Positions 14,422-21,810 of a DNA stretch of 41,320 nt are shown piece after piece (positions within the stretch are counted from its first letter, which is position 1; the number at the start of each line of letters is the position of its first letter). The translations under genes were made by a program, and so were the position numbers. The notes below the pieces were generated by a model. That model ran no database searches and was not told the origin of the DNA. It saw only the letters and a program-made list of their open reading frames with translations. The stretch is from Pelotomaculum sp. UBA3102 (GTDB taxonomy: Bacteria > Bacillota > Desulfotomaculia > Desulfotomaculales > Pelotomaculaceae): positions 4,083 through 45,402 of the forward strand of contig DFAQ01000036.1 of assembly GCA_002365865.1 (NCBI GenBank). Reading direction: 5' to 3'.

Positions 14422-15579
14422 GTGGATGGCATGGGGTGGTTGAGCTTGTTTTCTTGTTTGAGCAAAAAAAGGGTATTGATACTGGGAATAATCCTGGTAC
14501 TCTTGACCGGTCTTATGGGTGCCGCAGCATATGGGGATGATCTGGAGCAGCAGTTGGAAGAAACCAAGAAGCAGCTTAATCAAAAAAGGAACGAGGTTGA
14601 CCAAGCCAGGAGTGTTGTAAATAATTATTCCCGGCAATTATCTTCTTTAAACCGGTCGATCAGCGAAAAGACCCTTCAGTTGCAGGACCTGGAAAGATTT
14701 CTGGCTCATGCCAGGGAGAACCTGCAGGAGACTGAAGCCGATCTGGAAGAGGCGGAAGAAGAGTTAAATAAAAACACGGAATTGCTTAAGCAGAGGATGC
14801 GAAGCATGTATGAGGCCGGCAGTGTAAGTTACCTGGAAGTGCTTTTAGAAGCAAAAGACTTCAATGATTTTGTCAATCGTTATGAGCTTTTAAAACTCGT
14901 TGTGGAGCAGGATGCCGCAACTATAAAGCAAGTGAAGGACGATCGCCGACGCATAAGTAACCGCAAGGCCGACCTGCTGGTGCAGCAGGAAAGGCTCGTT
15001 GCCATGATCGATGAACAGGAAAACGCCCGGAAGGAACTGGCAGCCAGTAAAAATGAAAAAGACGCCCTGCTGAGCAGGGCCAAGGGAAGCCTGTGGGAAC
15101 TTGAAGAAGAGGCTGCGCGCCTGGAGGCCCGGGAGCAGGAGATCTTGCGGGAAATTGCCCGTATGCGGTCTAAAGGCCAGCCGCGCTCCGAGGGCGGCTT
15201 CACCTGGCCGGTGCCGGGTCATTCGCGAATAACGTCATATTACGGGTTCCGTAAACATCCCATTCTGGGGTATACCCGGATGCATAACGGCATCGATATT
15301 GCCGCGCCTACCGGCGCCAACGTGGTGGCGGCTCAGGACGGCACCGTCATTGACGTCGGCTACATGACCGGTTATGGTAATATTGTGATGATCGACCACG
15401 GCGAGGGGCTTACCACCCTTTATTCACACCTGTCGGCGCAACTGGTCCGGGAAGGTCAGGAGGTAGTCAAAGGACAGGCTGTTGGCAGGGTGGGCAGTAC
15501 CGGACTTGCTACCGGACCGCATCTTGATTTTTCTGTCCGGGTGAACGGTAATTCGGTTAACCCGTTGGATTACTTGTAA
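14422..15579 (+). CDS. EnvC-like murein hydrolase activator (coiled coil + LytM/M23 domain)
   Basis: The 385-residue product has an N-terminal signal or anchor segment (VLILGIILVLLTGLMGAAAYG), long coiled coils at about 35-255, and a C-terminal LytM/M23 domain from about 262. Most zinc-site residues are present: H288 and D292 (HNGID) and H336 (LYSHLS). The final HxH motif reads H367-L-D369, so the second His, a zinc ligand in LytM, is Asp. This could mean a non-catalytic activator like EnvC, or an active site with Asp as ligand. Its place after ftsEX suggests FtsX as partner. The start is uncertain: GTG 14422, ATG 14431 or TTG 14446 (with GGGGTGG upstream). Confidence 0.88.
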   Translation: MDGMGWLSLFSCLSKKRVLILGIILVLLTGLMGAAAYGDDLEQQLEETKKQLNQKRNEVDQARSVVNNYSRQLSSLNRSISEKTLQLQDLERFLAHARENLQETEADLEEAEEELNKNTELLKQRMRSMYEAGSVSYLEVLLEAKDFNDFVNRYELLKLVVEQDAATIKQVKDDRRRISNRKADLLVQQERLVAMIDEQENARKELAASKNEKDALLSRAKGSLWELEEEAARLEAREQEILREIARMRSKGQPRSEGGFTWPVPGHSRITSYYGFRKHPILGYTRMHNGIDIAAPTGANVVAAQDGTVIDVGYMTGYGNIVMIDHGEGLTTLYSHLSAQLVREGQEVVKGQAVGRVGSTGLATGPHLDFSVRVNGNSVNPLDYL

Positions 15580-15591
15580 GATATTTGCTTC

Positions 15592-15616
15592 AGCCACACC
15601 GGTGGCTTTTTTGTTT
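15592..15616 (+). terminator. Terminator of the ftsEX operon
   Basis: AGCCAC at 15592-15597 and GTGGCT at 15602-15607 form a tight hairpin with a four-base loop followed by TTTTTTG. Confidence 0.85.
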
Positions 15617-15701
15617 TTACGGACCGTTGTAATTTTTACCAGGCTGTTGTAGTATAATAACAATGTAGCAGATAAGGTCGGAACGGCAGGTGGGTATAAA
15701 A

Positions 15702-16856
15702 TTGGAGTACCATAGTGATTTTGGAGCCAGGGCCGGGGGCGGCAGAAGGCTTTCGATCCTGGTAATTTTAATTTTAGTGGTATTTTTGGCGGCCGGCGGC
15801 CTGCTGGCTGCCAACTATAAGCATTTTGGGAACTTGATCAAAGTGATCTTCCTGGTGCGGACGCAGTACCTTTATCCGGCAAGTACCACCAGCCTGGTTG
15901 ACGGGGCGGTTAAAGGCATCGTAAATTCACTTGACGACCCGTATTCGGTTTACCTGGAACCGGATACCTTTTCCCAGCTTCAAGAGCAGATCAAAGGAAC
16001 TTTCGGCGGGTTGGGGATCCTGGTAGGTTTGAAGGACCAAAATTTGACTGTAGTGCGCGTATACGAGGGGACTCCGGCTGCCCAGGCAGGGATGACGGCC
16101 GGAGATGTTATAACCGGGATTGATAATCAGGATGTTAGGGGGATCGACCTGGAGACCGCGGTAAGCTTAATGAGGGGTCCGGTGGGGTCGACCATAAACC
16201 TTACCGTCGACAGGCAGGGGGTACCCGAGCCGCTGCAGTTTCCGCTGACCAGGCAGGAAATAAGCGTGCCTACGGTAAAGGGCAAGGTGCTTCCGGGGAC
16301 TGCGATAGGGTATATGGTCATTACCCAGTTTACCGAGCAGACTGCAGGGGAGGCAGCCGATGTTTTGGCCGACCTGCAGCGCCGCCGGGTGAGAGGTTTG
16401 ATCTTAGACCTCAGGGACAACCCGGGCGGAGAACTTACCGCCGCGGTAAATGTAGCCAGAAACTTTATTCCCAAAGGCCCCATTGTTCATATCGACTACC
16501 GGACGGGACAGGACCAGACTTTTTCTTCCGAAGGGCGGACAGTACCGCTTCCGCTGGTGGTTTTGATCAACGGCGGGAGTGCCAGCGCCGCTGAAATTTT
16601 GGCCGGTGCGGTAAAAGATACCGGTGCCGGAATCCTGGTCGGCACTAAAACTTTCGGCAAAGGGATCGTGCAGACCGTTTTTCCCCTTGATAACGATGCC
16701 GGTTTGAAACTGACTACCGCGCGCTATCTGACGCCGGATAAAAATGATATCCATAAAAAAGGCATCGAGCCGGATGTCCTGGTTACGGAAGCCGGTGCAC
16801 GTGATATCCAGCTGAACCGGGCGCTGGAAATCATGGAGCAGAAGATAGCGGGTTAG
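15702..16856 (+). CDS. ctpA: C-terminal processing peptidase, S41 family with PDZ domain
   Basis: This is a secreted or membrane-anchored serine protease of the CtpA/CtpB type. The 384-residue product has an N-terminal membrane segment (LSILVILILVVFLAAGGLLA), a PDZ domain (about 90-175, with FGGLGILVG and GTPAAQAGMTAGDVI) and the S41 catalytic domain. The catalytic Ser lies in NGGSASAAEILAGAV, and the Lys in GTKTFGKGIVQT. In B. subtilis CtpB cuts SpoIVFA during sporulation and lies in the same neighbourhood. I favour TTG 15702 because AGGTGG at 15688-15693 is eight bases upstream; GTG 15690 is the longer alternative. A TATAAT lies at 15653-15658 without a clear -35. Confidence 0.94.
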   Translation: MEYHSDFGARAGGGRRLSILVILILVVFLAAGGLLAANYKHFGNLIKVIFLVRTQYLYPASTTSLVDGAVKGIVNSLDDPYSVYLEPDTFSQLQEQIKGTFGGLGILVGLKDQNLTVVRVYEGTPAAQAGMTAGDVITGIDNQDVRGIDLETAVSLMRGPVGSTINLTVDRQGVPEPLQFPLTRQEISVPTVKGKVLPGTAIGYMVITQFTEQTAGEAADVLADLQRRRVRGLILDLRDNPGGELTAAVNVARNFIPKGPIVHIDYRTGQDQTFSSEGRTVPLPLVVLINGGSASAAEILAGAVKDTGAGILVGTKTFGKGIVQTVFPLDNDAGLKLTTARYLTPDKNDIHKKGIEPDVLVTEAGARDIQLNRALEIMEQKIAG

Positions 16857-16874
16857 GTGTTTTGCCGGGCCGTG

Positions 16875-16901
16875 GCCGTGGGATATCTCCCGCGGCTTTT
16901 T
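16875..16901 (+). terminator. ctpA terminator
   Basis: GCCGTGGGA at 16875-16883 pairs over nine positions (one G-U) with TCCCGCGGC at 16888-16896, with a four-base loop and five T after it. It lies inside the longest open frame of the next gene and so argues for that gene's later start. Confidence 0.85.
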
Positions 16902-16925
16902 AACAAGTTAAGCGGGGTGAAGGGG

Positions 16926-18179
16926 TTGTTTCCCTTTTTACAGGTTTTTTCTTTAGTTGTGGATTCATTTCTGCAGACTTTTATTCAGCCGCAGTTCCTG
17001 CTTTTATTTCTGGTGGTAATATTTATTATTGCCGTCCAGTATAACCGCATGGAGCAAATGAGGGAGAATTTTTTCGGGCTTAAAACCAAGCGCGCCCGGA
17101 AAGATATCCTGGTGGCAGTTTTCTCGGGCATTTTAGGCGGGCTGGCCGGCAGTTTTCTGGTTGTGTTCATCGGTCTGACGATATCAGTTTCGGGTTTGGG
17201 TTACCTTTGGCCCGTTGCCATACTGCTGATGCTGATAAATATGCGTTTTTTGTGTTTTGCCTATGCCGGCGGAGTATTGGCCCTGTCAAACCTGCTTCTG
17301 GGGTTCCCCCAGGTAAATGTGGCCCAAATTATGGCCCTGGTGGCCGTGCTGCACATGGTGGAAAGCTTTTTGATTTTAACCGGGGGACACCTGGGAGCGG
17401 TGCCGGCGTACATAAAAGGACCTGGGGGGAAGATTGTCGGGGGGTTTACGCTCCAAAAATTTTGGCCCATTCCGATCATGATCCTGGTGGTCGTTGCCGG
17501 GGGAATGATTGAGGGCGGCATAGAAATGCCGGATTGGTGGCCGTTGATAAATCCCGGTGTTACGGGTGATGCCGCCGGTCTTACTTATGTGCTCCTGCCG
17601 CTGGTGGCAGGGTTGGGCTACGGGGATATAGCCATGGCCAGAAGCCCGGCTGAAAAGAGCCGGCTTTCCTCCTTTTACCTCGGGGGTTACAGCCTGATCC
17701 TGCTGGTGTTGGCGGTATTTGCCGGTCAAAGCCGGACTGCGGCGCTGGCTGCGGCGCTTTTCTCACCCCTGGGGCATGAAGCGGTTATTTATATCGGGAA
17801 ACGAATAGAAATGAAGCAAAAACCGCTGTATATCCCCCCGGTGAAAGGCGTGAGGGTGCTGGATGTGCTTCCGGACGGGCCGGCCTGGCAGGCGGGCCTG
17901 CGTTCCGGTGACGTAATAACCGCCATAAACGGTAAAGAGGTGCCTGGCAGGGCTGTGCTCTACCAGGGGCAGGAATTATCCCTGCCCCTGGTAATAGATT
18001 ACTTCAGCCGGTCGGCGGGAGTGTCCGGGCGCGGAATCATAAATTCTCCCGGTCCGGGAAAGCACTGGGGGATCGTGCCGGTACCCGAGGGGGATGAAAA
18101 TCACTACGTGGAAATGTTGACCACCGGTCCCCTGGGACGCTGGCTGCAAAGGGTTTTTAAAGGTAAATTTATTAGTTGA
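16926..18179 (+). CDS. Membrane protein with C-terminal PDZ domain (MinJ-like)
   Basis: The product has about 417 residues with around seven or eight hydrophobic segments over residues 1-285 and a soluble PDZ-like domain near 300-390 (VKGVRVLDVLPDGPAWQAG, LRSGDVITAINGKEV). This layout, and the place directly after ctp and before uvrBA, match MinJ (YvjD) of Bacillus subtilis, which links DivIVA to MinCD in division-site selection. Orthology is an inference from layout and synteny. I chose TTG 16926 (GGGGTGA just upstream) over GTG 16857, because an intrinsic terminator occupies 16875-16901. GTG 16917 is another option. No min genes occur in this window. Confidence 0.75.
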   Translation: MFPFLQVFSLVVDSFLQTFIQPQFLLLFLVVIFIIAVQYNRMEQMRENFFGLKTKRARKDILVAVFSGILGGLAGSFLVVFIGLTISVSGLGYLWPVAILLMLINMRFLCFAYAGGVLALSNLLLGFPQVNVAQIMALVAVLHMVESFLILTGGHLGAVPAYIKGPGGKIVGGFTLQKFWPIPIMILVVVAGGMIEGGIEMPDWWPLINPGVTGDAAGLTYVLLPLVAGLGYGDIAMARSPAEKSRLSSFYLGGYSLILLVLAVFAGQSRTAALAAALFSPLGHEAVIYIGKRIEMKQKPLYIPPVKGVRVLDVLPDGPAWQAGLRSGDVITAINGKEVPGRAVLYQGQELSLPLVIDYFSRSAGVSGRGIINSPGPGKHWGIVPVPEGDENHYVEMLTTGPLGRWLQRVFKGKFIS

Positions 18180-18205
18180 CAGTGGTCAGGAACCGGGGAT
18201 ATAAT
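18176..18205 (+). promoter_or_regulatory. Perfect consensus promoter of the CooT-like gene
   Basis: TTGACA at 18176-18181 and TATAAT at 18200-18205 both match the SigA consensus exactly with an 18-base spacer. The -35 overlaps the stop codon of the upstream membrane-PDZ gene. Confidence 0.8.
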
Positions 18206-18334
18206 CAACTCAAAAGAAGCTGAAACAGGTTGTATTCAGCTAAAAAAGAAAAAACTCCTTACCGTTTAGTAATGGTACCGGGTAGGGATGTCCGTGACAG
18301 AGGTTTAAACGGGTTTTAACGGAAGGGGGATATT
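18206..18334 (+). promoter_or_regulatory. Long structured leader of the CooT-like gene
   Basis: About 120 bases separate the predicted transcription start from the ATG at 18335. AGCTGAA (18218-18224) pairs with TTCAGCT (18235-18241), and CCTTACC (18257-18263) can pair with GGTAGGG (18281-18287). TCCGT (18291-18295) can pair with ACGGA (18319-18323), which overlaps the ribosome binding site GGAAGGGGGA at 18321-18330. I do not recognise a known riboswitch class. Confidence 0.4.
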
Positions 18335-18523
18335 ATGTGTGAAGCCAACGCTTACCTGAGAAAGGATGGTCAGGAGGAACTGTTTTTGGAAATGGTGGAC
18401 CGGGTGGAGCCTTTCGAGGACGGGCTTCTCCTCCAGGATATTTTCGGTAAGAGAAAAATAATCAAGGCTAAAATAGTCGAGCTTGCTCTGGTGGAGCATA
18501 AGATTATCCTGGAAAAAGAATAG
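18335..18523 (+). CDS. CooT-family small protein (putative nickel-binding)
   Basis: The 62-residue protein begins MCEANAYLRKDGQEELFLEMVDRV and continues as a short beta-rich domain (VEPFEDGLLLQDIFGKRKII, KAKIVELALVEHKIILEKE). The MC start and overall length match the CooT-like family, in which the Cys right after the initiator Met binds Ni(II). CooT itself helps mature nickel carbon monoxide dehydrogenase, but many family members occur without that enzyme and have unknown roles. No CODH gene lies in the window. The ATG at 18335 has a strong GGAAGGGGGA site. It is transcribed alone, between a consensus promoter and a good terminator, which suggests high expression. Confidence 0.8.
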   Translation: MCEANAYLRKDGQEELFLEMVDRVEPFEDGLLLQDIFGKRKIIKAKIVELALVEHKIILEKE

Positions 18524-18530
18524 TAAATTT

Positions 18531-18565
18531 AAACCACGGAATCTTCAAAATACCGTGGTTTTTGT
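18531..18565 (+). terminator. Terminator of the CooT-like gene
   Basis: AAACCACGG at 18531-18539 pairs perfectly with CCGTGGTTT at 18553-18561 and is followed by TTGTTTG. Confidence 0.85.
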
Positions 18566-18588
18566 TTGAAAAATAAGGGGTGGACGGT

Positions 18589-19197
18589 TTGAACCAGGTA
18601 GTTTACAGTGAAGACCATGACTTGAGCAGGGTTAACCGCCTTGACGAACTGAAAGAGATGGTTCGCATGTGTTCCAGGTGCGGGTTGAGGGCCGGTTGCT
18701 CCGGCGCCGTTTTTGGGGAAGGTAATCCCGGCGCCGCGGTGATGTTGATTGGTGAAGGTCCCGGGGCCGAAGAAGACAGGATGGGACGTCCTTTTGTCGG
18801 CAAGGCCGGGCAGCTTTTGGATAAAATACTGGGTTCAGTCGGCATGGAAAGGTTTACCGATACTTTTATCGCCAACGTGGTTAAATGCCGGCCGCCCGGC
18901 AACCGGGTGCCCCGCACCGAAGAGACGGAACGGTGCCTGCCGTGGCTCTACCGGCAGATAGAATTAATTTCACCGCAAATCATTGTTCTTCTGGGAAGCA
19001 CCGCCCTGCAGAACTTAATCAGCCCTGATGCAAGAATCACTAAAATGCGCGGCGAGTGGCTGGTGAGCAAAAGCGGGATTATGATCATGCCTACTTATCA
19101 CCCTGCCGCACTGTTGAGGGATACCGGCAAAAAGCGTCCTGTTTGGGAAGACTTTCGGAAAGTAAGGGACGAGTACCAAAAGGTAAACGCATTTTAA
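18589..19197 (+). CDS. Uracil-DNA glycosylase, family 4 (iron-sulfur type)
   Basis: The 202-residue protein would remove uracil from DNA. It shows the family 4 pattern: cysteines C28 and C31 (CSRC), with two more 17 residues apart in VVKCRPPGN and ERCLPWL, positioned to bind a 4Fe-4S cluster. It has motif GEGPGAEEDRMGRPFVGKAG near residues 56-75 and motif PTYHPAALLRD near 165. Some close relatives are annotated as phage polymerase-related, but the motifs fit family 4 enzymes. I favour TTG 18589 with AAGGGGTGG at 18575-18583; GTG 18580 is the longer option. Its stop codon overlaps the stop of the convergent gene on the other strand. Confidence 0.92.
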   Translation: MNQVVYSEDHDLSRVNRLDELKEMVRMCSRCGLRAGCSGAVFGEGNPGAAVMLIGEGPGAEEDRMGRPFVGKAGQLLDKILGSVGMERFTDTFIANVVKCRPPGNRVPRTEETERCLPWLYRQIELISPQIIVLLGSTALQNLISPDARITKMRGEWLVSKSGIMIMPTYHPAALLRDTGKKRPVWEDFRKVRDEYQKVNAF

Positions 19198-19526
19198 ACT
19201 TCGGCCTCACCGGTTCTGTCTATTACGTAATTAACCACTTCTTTTTTAGGAGTAAATATTTCCAGTGACGGCCAGGCCGTGACCCCTTCCTTTTTAGCCT
19301 GTTCGAGCAGGGTTATATAGCGCCTTTCGGCAGCATTTACTTTGAAAATTACGTATTCAGCCAGATTACTTTCGACCTGGTTCAATTCTCTCAATGCAAA
19401 CTGCCATTCCTGCCGGGCATTATTTACGGCGTCCAAAAGTGTGGGACCGGGCGGACCGTAGAGCATTTTTTTGATTTTATTGATTTCTGTAAGGAGCACA
19501 CTTTTTAAAAATAAAAATATATTCAC
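19194..19526 (-). CDS. DUF2508-like small protein
   Basis: This is the only gene I accept on the minus strand. The 110-residue product is mostly helical and charged. Its centre (LLDAVNNARQEWQFALRELN, then NAAERRYITLLEQAKKEG) resembles the DUF2508 (YaaL-like) family of Firmicutes, whose function is unknown; this is pattern recognition and needs a profile search. The N-terminus has a short hydrophobic stretch (NIFLFLKSVLL), too short to call an anchor. The start is GTG at 19526 (reverse), with a very strong AAAGGAGATGATC site. It converges with the uracil-DNA glycosylase (4-base overlap) and diverges from uvrB. Confidence 0.75.
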   Translation of the reverse strand: MNIFLFLKSVLLTEINKIKKMLYGPPGPTLLDAVNNARQEWQFALRELNQVESNLAEYVIFKVNAAERRYITLLEQAKKEGVTAWPSLEIFTPKKEVVNYVIDRTGEAEV

Positions 19527-19643
19527 TGTGGATCATCTCCTTTCGGTATATTATATAATAAAAATTTTACTTAATATAGTATAATTGTCATTTAATTACT
19601 GATTTATTTTGACATTTTTTATAACGCTATTTTTTACCTTGCC

Positions 19644-19657
19644 AGAACATACTTTTG
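19644..19657 (+). promoter_or_regulatory. Probable LexA (DinR) SOS box upstream of uvrB
   Basis: AGAACATACTTTTG matches 12 of 14 positions of the Gram-positive SOS consensus CGAACRNRYGTTYG. It overlaps the expected -35 region of the uvrB promoter. In Bacillus uvrBA is LexA-controlled, which supports the call. Confidence 0.6.
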
Positions 19658-19672
19658 GTGTTTTTTTGGTTG

Positions 19673-19681
19673 TGTTATAAT
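19673..19681 (+). promoter_or_regulatory. uvrB promoter -10 (extended)
   Basis: TGTTATAAT is an extended -10 with a perfect TATAAT at 19676-19681. The matching -35 position (about 19653-19658, TTTTGG) is poor and overlaps the SOS box. Confidence 0.6.
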
Positions 19682-19712
19682 ATTAACAAATAAATAACGG
19701 GGTATGGTTGGT

Positions 19713-21758
19713 ATGACACGCCGGTTTCAGCTTAAATCTGAATATTTGCCCAGGGGGGATCAGCCCAAGGCCATTGCTACCCTGGCAGAAGGACTGCAAA
19801 AGGGTTACCAGGGTCAGGTGCTGCTTGGAGCTACGGGAACCGGCAAAACATTTACCATGGCTCAGGTAATCCAGGCCGTACAACGGCCGGCCCTGGTGCT
19901 GGCTCCCAACAAGACTCTGGCCGCCCAACTCTGTTCCGAGTTCAAGGAATTTTTTCCTGACAATGCGGTAGAATACTTTGTCAGTTATTATGATTATTAC
20001 CAGCCGGAAGCATATATTCCCCAGACCGATACTTATATTGAGAAAGATTCGTCGATCAACGACGAGATAGATAAACTGCGCCACTCGGCTACCTGTGCCC
20101 TTTTTGAACGGAGGGACGTGGTGATTGTGGCCAGTGTGTCGTGTATTTACGGGCTGGGAGATCCGGAGGAATACAGTACCCTGGTTGTTTCCCTGCGGCG
20201 CGGGGAAAATTATGACCGGGACAGCGTGTTGCGTAAACTGGTGAGTATACAGTATGAGCGCAACGACGTAAACTTTACCCGGGGCAAGTTCCGGGTGCGT
20301 GGAGATGTGCTGGAAATTTACCCGGCATCGGCTACGGAAAAGGCCGTCCGGGTGGATTTTTTCGGTGATGAGATTGAAAGATTGCTTGAGTTTGACGTGC
20401 TTACCGGGGAAATCCTGGCAGAACGCAGTCATGTTTACATTTTTCCGGCCAGCCACTACGCCACGTCCCGGGAGAGAATGGAAAGGGCTATTGTTTCTAT
20501 AGAGGCGGAACTGGAGGAACGCCTGGCCGAACTGCAGGCCGGGGGGAAGTTGCTTGAGGCGCAGCGCCTGGAACAACGGACAAACTACGATCTGGAAATG
20601 ATGCGGGAGATAGGTTTTTGCAGCGGGATCGAAAACTATTCCCGCCACCTGACCGGAAGGAAGCCGGGACAGCCTCCCTTTACCCTGCTGGACTATTTTC
20701 CGGAAGATTTTATTATGTTTATCGACGAATCTCACGTGGCCGTACCCCAGGTGGGCGGGATGTACGAGGGCGACCGTTCCCGCAAGAAGACCCTGGTGGA
20801 ACACGGTTTCCGCCTGCCATCGGCTTTTGACAACCGTCCCCTGACCTTTTCGGAATTTACCGGGCGCATCAGGCAGGTTATTTACGTTTCGGCAACGCCC
20901 GGTAATTACGAGTTTAAGAACAGTGTGCGGGTGGTGGAGCAGATTATCCGTCCTACCGGGCTGGTTGACCCGGAGATCCAGGTTCGTCCCACCAAGGGCC
21001 AGATTGACGATCTGCTGGATGAGATCCGGCGGCGGGTCCTGAGGAATGAAAGAGTCCTGGTGACCACCCTGACCAAGAAGATGGCGGAAGACCTTACCGA
21101 TTATTTCCGTGAACTGGGCGTGAAAGTAAGGTATCTTCATTCGGACATCAATACCATTGAGCGGATGGAGATCCTGCGGGATTTGCGGCTGGGCGTTTTT
21201 GACGTGCTGGTGGGAATCAATCTTTTGCGGGAAGGGCTGGACCTCCCCGAAGTGAGCCTGGTGGCGATCCTTGATGCCGATAAGGAAGGTTTCCTGCGTT
21301 CGGAGCGTTCCTTAATCCAGACCGTCGGCCGGGCAGCCCGCAACGCTGACGGTAAGGTCGTCATGTACGCCGATAAGATTACCGGTTCTATGGAGCATGC
21401 GATCGGGGAGACTGAACGCCGGCGTAAAATACAGATTGCCCACAATAAAAAACACGGTATCACCCCGGAAACCGTGCGGAAAGCAGTGCGGGAGGTGATC
21501 GAGGCCACCAGGGCCGCGGAACCGGCCGTTTCGTATACGGCAGGTTCCCGCACGGTCAAGAAGATGACCAAGTCACAGTTGAAAAAACAAATCGCTGCGC
21601 TGGAAAAAGAGATGAGAGAGGCGGCGCGCCGGTTGGCTTTCGAGCGGGCGGCGCAGTTGAGGGATATGATTATTGAGCTGAGGCTTCAACTGAGGGGGGA
21701 GCAGGGAATCGGCCCGGCCGTTACCGACGCGGAAGCCGTAAGCTATGATGCGCAATAA
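19713..21758 (+). CDS. uvrB: UvrABC excinuclease subunit B
   Basis: UvrB is the damage-verifying helicase-like subunit of nucleotide excision repair. The 681-residue product has Walker A LGATGTGKTFTMA near residue 36-48, the beta-hairpin segment YYDYYQPEAYIPQTDTYI that clamps DNA, and helicase motif FIDESHVAVPQ. Motifs V-VI follow (GINLLREGLDLPEVSLV, QTVGRAARN), and a C-terminal UVR domain (KSQLKKQIAALEKEM onward) binds UvrC. I chose ATG 19713, nine bases after CGGGGT; ATG 19704 has almost no spacing from that site. uvrA and uvrC follow in the same direction. Confidence 0.98.
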   Translation: MTRRFQLKSEYLPRGDQPKAIATLAEGLQKGYQGQVLLGATGTGKTFTMAQVIQAVQRPALVLAPNKTLAAQLCSEFKEFFPDNAVEYFVSYYDYYQPEAYIPQTDTYIEKDSSINDEIDKLRHSATCALFERRDVVIVASVSCIYGLGDPEEYSTLVVSLRRGENYDRDSVLRKLVSIQYERNDVNFTRGKFRVRGDVLEIYPASATEKAVRVDFFGDEIERLLEFDVLTGEILAERSHVYIFPASHYATSRERMERAIVSIEAELEERLAELQAGGKLLEAQRLEQRTNYDLEMMREIGFCSGIENYSRHLTGRKPGQPPFTLLDYFPEDFIMFIDESHVAVPQVGGMYEGDRSRKKTLVEHGFRLPSAFDNRPLTFSEFTGRIRQVIYVSATPGNYEFKNSVRVVEQIIRPTGLVDPEIQVRPTKGQIDDLLDEIRRRVLRNERVLVTTLTKKMAEDLTDYFRELGVKVRYLHSDINTIERMEILRDLRLGVFDVLVGINLLREGLDLPEVSLVAILDADKEGFLRSERSLIQTVGRAARNADGKVVMYADKITGSMEHAIGETERRRKIQIAHNKKHGITPETVRKAVREVIEATRAAEPAVSYTAGSRTVKKMTKSQLKKQIAALEKEMREAARRLAFERAAQLRDMIIELRLQLRGEQGIGPAVTDAEAVSYDAQ

Positions 21759-21810
21759 GATATAGGATCTGAGACCAGATCGATTCGATTAAAGAAAGGA
21801 TTTACCTGTC

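Noticed and set aside
19609..19614. TTGACA upstream of uvrB as a promoter -35
   Set aside because: No -10 lies at a suitable distance; the convincing -10 at 19676 is too far away.
19683..21140. Long minus-strand open frame (485 codons) opposite uvrB
   Set aside because: It mirrors the codon pattern of uvrB, has no recognisable domain and lacks a credible ribosome binding site.
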